Shown piece after piece: positions 42,734 to 51,099 of a stretch of 64,000 nucleotides of DNA. A program made the translations under genes and the position numbers. The stretch spans positions 3,410,001 to 3,474,000 of the forward strand of contig OZ245921.1 of the NCBI GenBank assembly GCA_965229695.1, written 5' to 3'. The notes beneath the pieces are model-generated. The model worked only from the letters and a program-made list of their open reading frames with translations, was not told the DNA's origin and did not search any database. This DNA is from JANSYL01 sp965229695. Its GTDB lineage: Bacteria; Pseudomonadota; Alphaproteobacteria; Rhodobacterales; Rhodobacteraceae. How positions within the stretch are numbered: the first letter of the stretch is position 1; each line of letters opens with the position of its first letter.

Positions 42734-42747
42734 CCAAAGCGCTTTGG
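42734..42747. promoter_or_regulatory. LacI-type operator in front of aglE
   Basis: The site CCAAAGC-GCTTTGG is a perfect 14-bp palindrome 74 bases before the aglE start codon. It has the CG-centred core of LacI-family sites and is nearly identical to the site by aglR. Confidence 0.7.
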
Positions 42748-42821
42748 AAAACCTTCGAGGTCAGCGTTTGGGCGTCATGGATCATGCCGACGCAAAGAGC
42801 GGCACCAACTGGGAGGAACCA

Positions 42822-44177
42822 ATGAAACGGACTTTGTTCGCCAGCACCGCTGTGCTTGCGGTCGCCGCCAGCGGCGCCCTGGCCGATGGCCATATGCCCT
42901 TTGCCGAAGGCGAAGGCGGGTTCAACTGGGACAGCTACACGGCCTTTGCCGATAGTCATGACCTGAGCGGTCAGTCGGTCACCATCGCGGGCCCTTGGCT
43001 GTCACCGGAAGCCGACCGTTTTGACATCATGCTGAACTATTTCGAAGCCGCCACCGGGGCCGAGGCGACCTATACCGGGTCGGACAGCTTCGAGCAGCAG
43101 ATCGTCATCGATGCCGAAGCCGGTTCCGCCCCGAACCTGGCCGTGTTCCCGCAACCTGGCCTGGCTGCCGTGATGGCGGGCAACGGCCTGCTGACGCCGC
43201 TTGGCAATGAAATGGGCGATTGGGTGCGCGACAATTACGCCGCCGGTCAATCCTGGGTCGACCTCGGCACCTATGCTGATGCCGATGGCGCCGATCAGTT
43301 CTACGGTTTCTTCTTCAACGTGAACGTGAAGTCGCTGGTCTGGTATGTGCCGGAAAACTTCGAAGATGCCGATTACGAAGTGCCCGAGACGATGGAAGAC
43401 CTGATCGCGCTGAGCGAACAGATCGTCGAAGATGGCGAAACCCCTTGGTGCATCGGTCTGGGGTCGGGGGCTGCCACCGGCTGGCCCGCCACCGACTGGG
43501 TAGAAGACATCATGCTGCGCACCCAGACGCCGGATGTCTATGACATGTGGGTTTCGAACGAGATCCCGTTCAATGACGAGCGTGTTGTGAATGCGATCGA
43601 AACCTTTGGCATGTTTGCGCGCAACGATGATTGGGTGCAGGGTGGCGCAGGTGCCGTGGCCACGACCGATTTCCGTGATAGCCCCACGGGTCTCTTTGCG
43701 TCGCCTCCGGGCTGCTACATGCACCGCCAGGCCTCCTTCATCCCGGCCTTCTTCCCCGATGGGACCGAGGTGGGTGAAGATGCCGATTTCTTCTACTTCC
43801 CATCTTTTGAAGGCGAAGATCTGGGCAACCCGGTTCTGGGTGGTGGCACGCTGATGGCTGTGACCGACATGAACGATGCCACTATGGCGTTTATGGAGTT
43901 CCTGCAAACGCCTTTCGCCCACGAGATCATGATGGCCCAGGGTGGCTTCCTGACCCCGCATTCGGGTGTGAACCTTGATACCTACAGCTCGGGTGTGGAA
44001 GCCGGGCAGGGCGAGATCTTGTTGAACGCCACCACCTTCCGCTTTGACGCCTCCGACCTGATGCCGGGCGCGGTTGGCGCGGGCACGTTCTGGACCGGTA
44101 TGGTCGATTACGCCGGTGGCGCGGATGCCGAGGCGGTTGCGACCTCGATCCAGGAAAGCTGGGACGCGCTGGACTGA
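42822..44177 (+). CDS. aglE: Alpha-glucoside ABC transporter, periplasmic binding protein
   Basis: A 451-residue secreted solute-binding protein of the large sugar-binding family. The signal peptide is M-K-R-T-L-F-A-S-T-A-V-L-A-V-A-A-S-G-A-L-A, with cleavage near residue 21. The mature protein is acidic and rich in G, D and W, with a central hinge region. It is the first gene of a five-gene set in the aglE-F-G-A-K order known from alpha-glucoside importers of alphaproteobacteria. The ATG at 42822 has a GGGAGGA ribosome site; the frame open upstream is not signal sequence. Ligands are probably trehalose, sucrose or maltose-type sugars, by homology of the system. Confidence 0.88.
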   Translation: MKRTLFASTAVLAVAASGALADGHMPFAEGEGGFNWDSYTAFADSHDLSGQSVTIAGPWLSPEADRFDIMLNYFEAATGAEATYTGSDSFEQQIVIDAEAGSAPNLAVFPQPGLAAVMAGNGLLTPLGNEMGDWVRDNYAAGQSWVDLGTYADADGADQFYGFFFNVNVKSLVWYVPENFEDADYEVPETMEDLIALSEQIVEDGETPWCIGLGSGAATGWPATDWVEDIMLRTQTPDVYDMWVSNEIPFNDERVVNAIETFGMFARNDDWVQGGAGAVATTDFRDSPTGLFASPPGCYMHRQASFIPAFFPDGTEVGEDADFFYFPSFEGEDLGNPVLGGGTLMAVTDMNDATMAFMEFLQTPFAHEIMMAQGGFLTPHSGVNLDTYSSGVEAGQGEILLNATTFRFDASDLMPGAVGAGTFWTGMVDYAGGADAEAVATSIQESWDALD

Positions 44178-44198
44178 TCCAGAGCATCTGACATCACC

Positions 44199-44228
44199 GA
44201 CCCTGGCCCCGTTTTGCGGGCCGGGGTC
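44199..44228 (+). other. Stem-loop between aglE and aglF
   Basis: Arms 44199-44209 and 44218-44228 form an 11-bp stem (one G-U pair) with an 8-base loop, 22 bases past the aglE stop. Such hairpins after binding-protein genes often protect the upstream mRNA and allow more binding protein than permease. No T-run follows. Confidence 0.6.
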
Positions 44229-44293
44229 ATCGCAGCCGCCGCCACAGAGCTAAGACGCGGCAGCGCGAACGCGCATCCAAGGGGAGGGGACGC

Positions 44294-45295
44294 ATGAATC
44301 CGGCCTTGCAAGGTTTGATCACGATCATCGTCGGTGTCGGCGGTTGTGTCGCGTATTTCTATTTCTCGAACCAGTTTCTGGATCGGGTGCTGTTCCCCGC
44401 CAAAGGCCCGCAGGCCGGGCGCAATATCAACCGCGCCAATGCGATCCGTCCTTGGCTGTTTCTGTTCCCTGCGATTTTCGCCCTGGGCCTTTACCTGGCC
44501 TACCCGGTTTTTGAGACCCTGCGCCTATCGGTGACCGACCGCAGCGCGGGCGGGGCCTTTGTTGGCGGGGAAAACTACGCTCAGATGTTTGGCGAGGATA
44601 AGTTTTGGGAAGCGGTGGTTAACAACTTCCTTTGGCTTTTGATCGTGCCTGCGGCCGCGACCGCCTTTGGCCTGTTGGCAGCGCAACTGACCGACCGGAT
44701 TTCCTGGGGCAATATCGCCAAATCCCTGATTTTCATGCCGATGGCGATTTCTTTCGTTGGCGCGGCGGTGATCTTCAAACTGATCTATGACGCCCGCCCC
44801 GAAGATGTGGCGCAGATCGGCATTCTGAACGCGGTTTACCTGCAACTGGGCGGCGAAAGCCCGGTGACCTGGCTGACCGTGCCGTTTTGGAACAACTTTT
44901 TCCTCATGATCGTGCTGATCTGGATTCAAACCGGCTTTGCCATGGTGATCCTATCAGCAGCTCTGCGCGGCATCCCCGAAGAAACGGTGGAGGCGGCGAT
45001 TGTCGATGGCGCGAACCCGTTTCAGATCTTTTTCAAGATCAAGGTGCCGCAAATCGCGGGCACCATCGTCGTGGTTTGGACGACCATCACAATCGTTGTG
45101 CTCAAGGTTTTTGACATCGTGTTCGCGATGACTAACGGCCAGTGGGAAACGCAGGTTTTGGCCAACTACATGTATGACAAACTGTTCCGCGCCAATGATT
45201 GGGGCGTCGGTTCGGCCAGCGCGATGATCATCATGCTGATGGTGACGCCGATCCTGGTTTGGAACGTCTACAACGCCCGGAAGGAGATGCGCTGA
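44294..45295 (+). CDS. aglF: Alpha-glucoside ABC transporter, permease AglF
   Basis: A 333-residue inner membrane permease. An N-terminal membrane segment (about 7-29) is followed by a helix near residues 55-75 and further helices. The cytoplasmic EAA loop shows as E-A-A-I-V-D-G-A-N-P-F-Q-I-F-F-K-I-K-V-P-Q near residue 233. It pairs with AglG to form the channel. The ribosome site GGGGAGGGG precedes the ATG. The stop overlaps the AglG start as TGATG, so the two are coupled. Confidence 0.9.
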   Translation: MNPALQGLITIIVGVGGCVAYFYFSNQFLDRVLFPAKGPQAGRNINRANAIRPWLFLFPAIFALGLYLAYPVFETLRLSVTDRSAGGAFVGGENYAQMFGEDKFWEAVVNNFLWLLIVPAAATAFGLLAAQLTDRISWGNIAKSLIFMPMAISFVGAAVIFKLIYDARPEDVAQIGILNAVYLQLGGESPVTWLTVPFWNNFFLMIVLIWIQTGFAMVILSAALRGIPEETVEAAIVDGANPFQIFFKIKVPQIAGTIVVVWTTITIVVLKVFDIVFAMTNGQWETQVLANYMYDKLFRANDWGVGSASAMIIMLMVTPILVWNVYNARKEMR

Positions 45296-46470
45296 TGGAT
45301 AACATCGCTGGCAAAAAGTCGTCTCTGACATGGGCCGTGCACATCTCGGTTGCCGCTCTGGTGCTGTTGTGGATTTTCCCGACACTTGGGCTTTTGGTGT
45401 CGTCCTTCCGGACCACGGATCAAATCCGAACCTCGGGCTGGTGGGCCGCGATGTTCCCCGCCGTGCAGAACGAAACCCTGCGCGCCGCTGACCCCGATGA
45501 TTTCCGCGTTGAGCGCGACGGGATGTTTGTGGTCGAAGGCAATCTTTACGTGGTCGAAGGCAGCGTCGAAAGCGCGGATGAAGTCGAGGCTGAAATTTCG
45601 GTCTGGGGCACGTCTTCGCGCGCGATTGATGCCTATGTGCCGGGCGAAACCGCTGATTTGGGGGATGGTGAAACCATGACCGTCCAATCCAACGGCGATT
45701 ACGTTTGGGTCGGCAATGATGATCAGATGTCGGGCCGTGGGCAGCGGGTCTTTGTGACTGCTGAAAGCCCGCCTGAGTTTACCCTGGCCAATTACCGCGG
45801 TGTTCTATTCGACCCAGGCAATCGCGAAGGCATGGCGAAGGCGTTCTTCAACACGCTGACGGTGACCATTCCGGCGACCATCATCCCAATCCTGATCGCA
45901 GCCTTTGCGGCCTATGCGCTCGCTTGGATGGAGTTTCCGGGCCGAGCGTTGCTGGTTGCCGCCGTTGTGGCGCTGCTTGTCGTGCCACTGCAATTGGCGT
46001 TGATCCCGCTTTTGTCGCTGCACAATGCCGTCGGGATCGGCAAAGGCTATCTGGGGGTCTGGCTGGCCCATACCGGCTTTGGCCTGCCGCTCGCGATTTA
46101 TCTCTTACGGAACTACATGGTCGGCCTGCCGCGCGAAGTGATCGAAAACGCCCGTGTCGATGGCGCAACAGAGTTCCAGATTTTCACCCGGATCATCCTG
46201 CCGCTCAGCTTTCCGGCTTTGGCCAGTTTCGCGATCTTCCAGTTCTTATGGACCTGGAATGACCTGCTGGTGGCCATGGTTTTCCTGATCGATGCATCGG
46301 GCGAGACGACCGTCATGACCCGCCAGATCGTGGAACTTATGGGCACGCGCGGCGGCGATTGGGAAATCCTTGCGACCTCGGCCTTTGTCTCCATCGCCGT
46401 GCCGCTGGTCGTGTTCTTCACAATGCAACGTTACCTGGTGCGCGGCCTTCTGGCCGGCTCCGTCAAATAA
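45295..46470 (+). CDS. aglG: Alpha-glucoside ABC transporter, permease AglG
   Basis: A 391-residue permease, about 100 residues longer than ordinary MalG-type subunits. One membrane helix near residues 13-35 is followed by a polar, acidic segment of roughly 140 residues that should face the periplasm. Helices then start near residue 190. The cytoplasmic EAA loop appears as E-N-A-R-V-D-G-A-T-E-F-Q-I-F-T-R-I-I-L-P near residue 283. The insert is typical of AglG as far as I know. It overlaps aglF and precedes aglA by 14 bases. Confidence 0.9.
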   Translation: MDNIAGKKSSLTWAVHISVAALVLLWIFPTLGLLVSSFRTTDQIRTSGWWAAMFPAVQNETLRAADPDDFRVERDGMFVVEGNLYVVEGSVESADEVEAEISVWGTSSRAIDAYVPGETADLGDGETMTVQSNGDYVWVGNDDQMSGRGQRVFVTAESPPEFTLANYRGVLFDPGNREGMAKAFFNTLTVTIPATIIPILIAAFAAYALAWMEFPGRALLVAAVVALLVVPLQLALIPLLSLHNAVGIGKGYLGVWLAHTGFGLPLAIYLLRNYMVGLPREVIENARVDGATEFQIFTRIILPLSFPALASFAIFQFLWTWNDLLVAMVFLIDASGETTVMTRQIVELMGTRGGDWEILATSAFVSIAVPLVVFFTMQRYLVRGLLAGSVK

Positions 46471-46484
46471 AGGCAGATGCATCC

Positions 46485-48155
46485 ATGAACTTGATGCAAG
46501 ATATCCAGCGCGAACAGATCGTGGCACCAGACCACGATTGGTGGCGTGGGGCGGTGATCTATCAGATCTATCCGCGCAGTTTTCAGGACTCCAACGGCGA
46601 CGGCGTGGGCGATTTAGCGGGTATCATCCACCGCCTGGACCATGTGGCAGAGCTTGGGGTGGATGCGATCTGGATTTCGCCCTTCTTCCGCTCACCCATG
46701 TTGGATTTCGGCTATGACGTCAGCGATTACCGCGATGTTGATCCGATGTTCGGCTCGCTCGGGGATTTTGATGCGCTGATCCAGCGCGCACATGAGTTGG
46801 GGCTGAAGGTTCTGATCGACTTGGTGCTGAGCCATACCTCCAGCCATCACCCCTGGTTTCACGAAAGCCAGACCGGCCCCGATAATCCCAAAGCCGATTG
46901 GTATGTCTGGGCCGACGCCAAGCCTGACGGATCGCCGCCCAACAATTGGTTGTCGGTCTTTGGCGGATCGGCCTGGGAATGGTCGGGCGACCGGATGCAG
47001 TATTACCTGCATAACTTCCTCAAAGAGCAGCCCGATCTGAACCTGCACAATGCCGAAGTTCAGGAAGAACTGCTGGGCGTGGCGCGGTTCTGGCTGGATC
47101 GTGGTGTCGACGGCTTCCGCCTGGATACGATCAATTTCTACTTCCACGATAAGGAGTTGCGCGACAATCCCGCGCTTGCACCCGATGATCGCAATTCCAC
47201 CATCGCGCCCGAAGTGAACCCCTATAACTGGCAGGATCATCTTTACGATAAGAACCAACCGGAGAACTTGGATTTCCTGCGCCGGCTGCGCGCGGTGATG
47301 GATGAATACCCGGCCGCGACCGCGGTGGGTGAGGTTGGTGATGCTCAATACGGGCTGCAAATCCAGGCCGAATACACATCTGGGAACGACAAGGTTCACA
47401 TGTGTTACTCGTTCGAATTCCTCGCCGCGACGCCACCCACGGCGGAACGCGTGACCGAGGTCTTGGCCGATTACGAGGCCAGCATCGGTGACGGCTGGGC
47501 CTGTTGGGCGTTTTCCAACCACGACGTTGTGCGCCATGCCAGCCGTTGGAACCTGGATGAAGGGGCGCGCCGCCTTTACGCCGCCCTGTTGCTGAGCCTG
47601 CGGGGGTCGATCTGCCTTTATCAGGGCGAAGAGTTGGGCCTGACCGAGGCTTATGTGTCTTTCGAAGATCTGCAAGATCCCTATGGCATCCGCTTCTGGC
47701 CCAAGTTCAAAGGCCGCGATGGCTGCCGCACGCCGATGCCTTGGATTTCCGACAACCAAAATGGCGGGTTTTCCGATGGCAAACCTTGGCTGCCCATGGC
47801 GGTTGAGCATCTGAACCGGGCTGTGGGCAATCAGGTCGATGACCACGAAAGCACCTTGGCGTTTTACAAAAACATGATCCGCTTCCGCCAAAGCTATCCG
47901 GCACTGATCAAAGGTGATTTGACCGAACTCAAGGCCAATGGCGGCGTTGTCAGCTTCCTGCGAAGCTTTGGCGATCAGAAGCTTTTCTGTGCCTTTAACC
48001 TGACCAAAGCGGCCCAGCCCGTGGCATTGCCCGAGGGCCGTTGGCGCGCGGATAAAGGCGCGCCTTTTGCAGTCGCACTCAACGGGGCTGAAGCGACGCT
48101 TCCACCCCACCAAGCCCTTTTCGCCGCGCCCGGTGACGCGGATCAGGCGCAGTAA
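46485..48155 (+). CDS. aglA: GH13 alpha-glucosidase AglA
   Basis: A 556-residue cytoplasmic glycoside hydrolase of family 13 that releases glucose from imported alpha-glucosides. The TIM-barrel motifs are G-V-D-A-I-W-I-S-P near residue 58, the nucleophile D214 in D-G-F-R-L-D, the acid/base E283 in V-G-E-V-G-D, and N-H-D at 345-347. No signal peptide is present. It is placed inside the transporter operon after aglG (14 bases), as in the rhizobial agl locus. The frame continues upstream into aglG, but the ATG at 46485 is the natural start. Confidence 0.94.
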   Translation: MNLMQDIQREQIVAPDHDWWRGAVIYQIYPRSFQDSNGDGVGDLAGIIHRLDHVAELGVDAIWISPFFRSPMLDFGYDVSDYRDVDPMFGSLGDFDALIQRAHELGLKVLIDLVLSHTSSHHPWFHESQTGPDNPKADWYVWADAKPDGSPPNNWLSVFGGSAWEWSGDRMQYYLHNFLKEQPDLNLHNAEVQEELLGVARFWLDRGVDGFRLDTINFYFHDKELRDNPALAPDDRNSTIAPEVNPYNWQDHLYDKNQPENLDFLRRLRAVMDEYPAATAVGEVGDAQYGLQIQAEYTSGNDKVHMCYSFEFLAATPPTAERVTEVLADYEASIGDGWACWAFSNHDVVRHASRWNLDEGARRLYAALLLSLRGSICLYQGEELGLTEAYVSFEDLQDPYGIRFWPKFKGRDGCRTPMPWISDNQNGGFSDGKPWLPMAVEHLNRAVGNQVDDHESTLAFYKNMIRFRQSYPALIKGDLTELKANGGVVSFLRSFGDQKLFCAFNLTKAAQPVALPEGRWRADKGAPFAVALNGAEATLPPHQALFAAPGDADQAQ

Positions 48156-48180
48156 GAAATTCGGGGAGGAGACGGGGACA

Positions 48181-49314
48181 ATGGCAAATCTAAAGCTGAC
48201 CGATGTCGAAAAAACCTATGGTGGAACGGTTACGGTTCTGCGCGACATTGATCTGGATATCGAACAGGGCGAGCTGATCGTCTTTGTCGGCCCCTCGGGC
48301 TGTGGCAAGTCCACGCTTTTGCGGATGATCGCGGGCTTGGAAAAGATCACCGGCGGCACGCTGGAAATCGACGGCATGGTGGTGAACGATGTGCCGCCGT
48401 CGCAGCGCGGCATCGCCATGGTGTTCCAGTCCTACGCGCTTTATCCGCATATGACGGTCTATGATAACATGGCCTTTGCCCTAAAGATCGCGGGCAAAAC
48501 CAAGGACGAGATCGACACGGCCGTCCGCGCCGCGGCTGAAAAACTGCAACTGACGAATTTCTTGGATCGTTTGCCCAAAGCGCTCTCGGGCGGGCAGCGG
48601 CAGCGCGTTGCTATTGGCCGTTCGATCGTGCGCGACCCGAAGGTGTATCTGTTTGATGAGCCGCTTTCGAACCTCGATGCCGCCCTTCGGGTGGCCACCC
48701 GTATCGAGATCGCGCAGCTGAAAGAACAGATGCCCGATACCACGATGATTTACGTGACCCATGACCAGGTGGAAGCGATGACGCTTGCCAGCCGGATCGT
48801 GGTTCTGGCTGGCGGCGGCATCGCCCAGGTCGGCAGCCCGCTGACCTTGTATGAACGGCCAAATTCGACCTTCGTGGCCCAGTTCATTGGCTCGCCCGCC
48901 ATGAACCTGCTTGGCGGCAAGATTGTTGGAACCGGCGAAACCACGACGCTGGAACTGAACGAGGGCGGCGGCACCGTCACCTCCAACTATCCTTCCAAGC
49001 CCGAAGATATGGGGGCCGAGGTGCAGGTGGGCATTCGCCCAGAGGATATGGTGGAAACCGATGCGACCGATTACGCCTTTAGCGGCAAGGTCGAGATTAT
49101 CGAGGCTTTGGGCGAGGTGACGCTGCTCTATTTTGAGAAATCAGCGCCCGAGCATGACCCGGTGATCGGTAAGCTGACCGGCATCCATAAAGAGCTGCGC
49201 GGGAAAGAGGTGCGCCTGACTGCCGCCGCCGACAAGGTGCATGTGTTCAAGGACGGTATCTCGCTGCTCTACCGCGATGAAGGCGTATTCTTGCCGGGCG
49301 TGCAGCCGCACTAG
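48181..49314 (+). CDS. aglK: Alpha-glucoside ABC transporter, ATP-binding subunit
   Basis: A 377-residue ATPase of the MalK/UgpC/MsmK type that energises the AglEFG importer. Walker A is G-P-S-G-C-G-K-S (37-44), the signature is L-S-G-G-Q (135-139), and Walker B ends in L-F-D-E (157-160). The C-terminal regulatory OB-fold region (about 240-377) is present, so it may serve several importers. The start at 48181 follows a GGGGAGGAG ribosome site 25 bases after aglA. Confidence 0.93.
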   Translation: MANLKLTDVEKTYGGTVTVLRDIDLDIEQGELIVFVGPSGCGKSTLLRMIAGLEKITGGTLEIDGMVVNDVPPSQRGIAMVFQSYALYPHMTVYDNMAFALKIAGKTKDEIDTAVRAAAEKLQLTNFLDRLPKALSGGQRQRVAIGRSIVRDPKVYLFDEPLSNLDAALRVATRIEIAQLKEQMPDTTMIYVTHDQVEAMTLASRIVVLAGGGIAQVGSPLTLYERPNSTFVAQFIGSPAMNLLGGKIVGTGETTTLELNEGGGTVTSNYPSKPEDMGAEVQVGIRPEDMVETDATDYAFSGKVEIIEALGEVTLLYFEKSAPEHDPVIGKLTGIHKELRGKEVRLTAAADKVHVFKDGISLLYRDEGVFLPGVQPH

Positions 49315-49328
49315 ACCGGCGGATTGGT

Positions 49329-50108
49329 CTAACCCAGGACGCGGGCGAAGCTGCTGAGAATCCAGCGTTGTGCGATGATGACCAGCAACACGGGCGGCAG
49401 CGTGGCCATCACGGCCAGCGCCATGCCCTGCGGCGTGGCGGTGCCGAACCGTTCGATGCCGTGCACCAGCGTGTAGTGCTCTTCGCCCGTGGTGGTGATC
49501 ATCAGGGGCCAAAGATACTGGCCCCACCCAATCACAAACAAAATGACAAACACCGCCGCAACGGCCGGGGCCGCCATCGGCAACAGGATGTCGATCAGAA
49601 ACTTCATTGGCCCGGCCCCGTCGAGCTTTGCCGCCTCGGCCACGTCGTCATTGATCTGGCGAAAGGTCAGACGGAACACCAAGGTGCCTAGACCGGTTGC
49701 CGCGATGGGTAGGATCATGCCTGTGTAGCTGTTCAGCAGCCCCAGATCGCGCGCCACCAGAAAGGTTGGCATCACCCGCGTTTCGACCGGAAAGAACAGC
49801 GCCACGACGATGGCTAGGAAGATCGCGTTAGCAAAACGCAGGCGGAAATAGACCAAACCATAGGCCGCTAAGACCGAAATGATCGTTGTCAGCGCGGCAA
49901 AGCCGCCCGCCACGATCAGGGAATTGCGCAACATATCCAGCGCCGTCACCCCATTGCCAAAAAGATCATCGGAAAACGAGATTTGGCGATAGGTCGACAG
50001 GCTGCTGCCCCCATGCGTCGAGCCCCAAAGCAACAGCGCCAGCGGTGCCAACATCAGCAAACAGCCGAGAATAAGGATCAGATGGTCTGACAGGCGCGGG
50101 CGCGGCAT
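49329..50108 (-). CDS. ugpE: Orphan UgpE-like ABC sugar-phosphate permease
   Basis: A 260-residue permease resembling UgpE of the glycerol-3-phosphate system, though slightly shorter than the usual roughly 280. It begins with a membrane helix near residues 8-28. The EAA loop shows as E-A-A-K-L-D-G-A-G-P-M-K-F-L-I-D-I-L-L-P near residue 167. There is no ugpB, ugpA or ugpC next to it. Upstream lies a divergent dehydrogenase and downstream the convergent aglK. It may be a relic of a deleted ugp operon or pair with distant subunits. The frame runs open upstream of 50108, but that extension does not look like permease sequence. Confidence 0.78.
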   Translation of the reverse strand: MPRPRLSDHLILILGCLLMLAPLALLLWGSTHGGSSLSTYRQISFSDDLFGNGVTALDMLRNSLIVAGGFAALTTIISVLAAYGLVYFRLRFANAIFLAIVVALFFPVETRVMPTFLVARDLGLLNSYTGMILPIAATGLGTLVFRLTFRQINDDVAEAAKLDGAGPMKFLIDILLPMAAPAVAAVFVILFVIGWGQYLWPLMITTTGEEHYTLVHGIERFGTATPQGMALAVMATLPPVLLVIIAQRWILSSFARVLG

Positions 50109-50207
50109 ATTTCGGGGTCCAATCGCTAGGCCCTTTGCTGTCGCATGGGTAGCGCGGCGCTGCAACCAAGGTCGTCTGGGAATTGACGTGGAGCAGCTCT
50201 TGCGTTT

Positions 50208-50227
50208 AATTGAACAAACGTTCAATT
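50208..50227. promoter_or_regulatory. TetR-type palindromic operator before the SDR gene
   Basis: A perfect inverted repeat: AATTGAAC (50208-50215), spacer AAAC, GTTCAATT (50220-50227). It lies 13 bases before the SDR start codon, over the ribosome-site side of the promoter, and in the 132-base gap shared with the ugpE-like gene. Form and length fit a TetR-family site; no TetR gene is in the window. Confidence 0.6.
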
Positions 50228-50240
50228 CGGAGGGGGCGAT

Positions 50241-50969
50241 ATGGACATCGCAGAGGCAAAAATCATCGTCACGGGTGGGGCCAGCGGCCTTGGCGCGGCC
50301 TGTGCAGCGCATTTCAAGGATCAAGGCGCGCAGGTGACGATCTTTGATTTGTCGGCCGAGGGGCCAAATGCCTTTGCCGTTGATGTCACATCCGAAGACC
50401 AAGTGGCCGAGGCTGTGGCGCAGGCTTCGGCGGCCATGGACGGTATCACTGCCGCGGTAAACTGTGCGGGCATCGCCACCGGGGCCAAGACGGTGGGCAA
50501 ATCCGGCCCGCATGATCTGGGCCTGTTTCAGCGCACCATCGACATCAATCTGGTCGGCTCGTTTAACGTCAATCGGCTGGCAGCGGCGGAGATGGCCAAG
50601 AATGACCCGAACGCCGACGGCGAGCGTGGGGTGATCGTGAACACGGCCTCGATCGCTGCGTTCGATGGACAAAAGGGGCAGGCGGCTTACGCTGCGTCAA
50701 AAGCCGGGATCGCGGGCATGGCGCTGCCTATGGCGCGTGATCTGGCCGATCTGGGCATCCGCGTCTGCGCCATTGCGCCGGGGATTTTCCTGACCCCGAT
50801 GTTGGAAGGCCTGGGCGAAGAGATCATTGACGGCCTGGCGGCGGACGTGACCTTTCCCAAACGCCTAGGCCGCCCTGAGGAATTTGCGCGCATGGCCGGT
50901 TTCATGCTTGGCGCGGCCTATTTGAACGGCGAAACCATCCGCTTGGATGGCGCGCTTCGCATGCGGTGA
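50241..50969 (+). CDS. SDR-family dehydrogenase, 3-hydroxyacyl-CoA dehydrogenase type 2-like
   Basis: A 242-residue short-chain dehydrogenase. The cofactor motif is G-G-A-S-G-L-G (12-18), the N-A-G site is N-C-A-G near 74-77, and the catalytic set is S137, Y150 and K154. Overall layout and the C-terminal P-K-R-L-G-R-P-E-E-F block match HSD10-type 3-hydroxyacyl-CoA dehydrogenases. Such an enzyme would fit fatty acid or branched-chain breakdown better than sugar catabolism. A GGAGGGG ribosome site lies between the palindrome and the ATG. Confidence 0.87.
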   Translation: MDIAEAKIIVTGGASGLGAACAAHFKDQGAQVTIFDLSAEGPNAFAVDVTSEDQVAEAVAQASAAMDGITAAVNCAGIATGAKTVGKSGPHDLGLFQRTIDINLVGSFNVNRLAAAEMAKNDPNADGERGVIVNTASIAAFDGQKGQAAYAASKAGIAGMALPMARDLADLGIRVCAIAPGIFLTPMLEGLGEEIIDGLAADVTFPKRLGRPEEFARMAGFMLGAAYLNGETIRLDGALRMR

Positions 50970-51049
50970 TACGGGGCTTTCTCGACGGGTTCGTTCACCA
51001 ACAGATCAACTAAGCGTAATTGCCATGATCTCATATTTGGGTCTGGCAT

Positions 51050-51063
51050 TGTTAGCGCTAACA
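51050..51063. promoter_or_regulatory. LacI-type operator in front of edd
   Basis: TGTTAGC-GCTAACA is a perfect 14-bp palindrome of the classic LacI/GntR-operator type, ending 36 bases before the edd start codon. Its AGCGCT core matches the agl sites, but its outer bases differ, so a different LacI-family protein, or relaxed binding by AglR, is implied. Confidence 0.7.
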
Positions 51064-51099
51064 TGATACTGGCGCGACATCGACCTTTTGGGGGATGTC

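Noticed and set aside
46692..48113. Open frame of 473 codons on the minus strand within aglA
   Set aside because: The plus-strand frame has all GH13 catalytic motifs; the antisense frame shows no family signature.
50208..50227. GAAC-AAAC-GTTC considered as a LexA box
   Set aside because: It is an inverted repeat with a 4-base spacer; the alphaproteobacterial LexA site is a direct repeat with a 7-base spacer.
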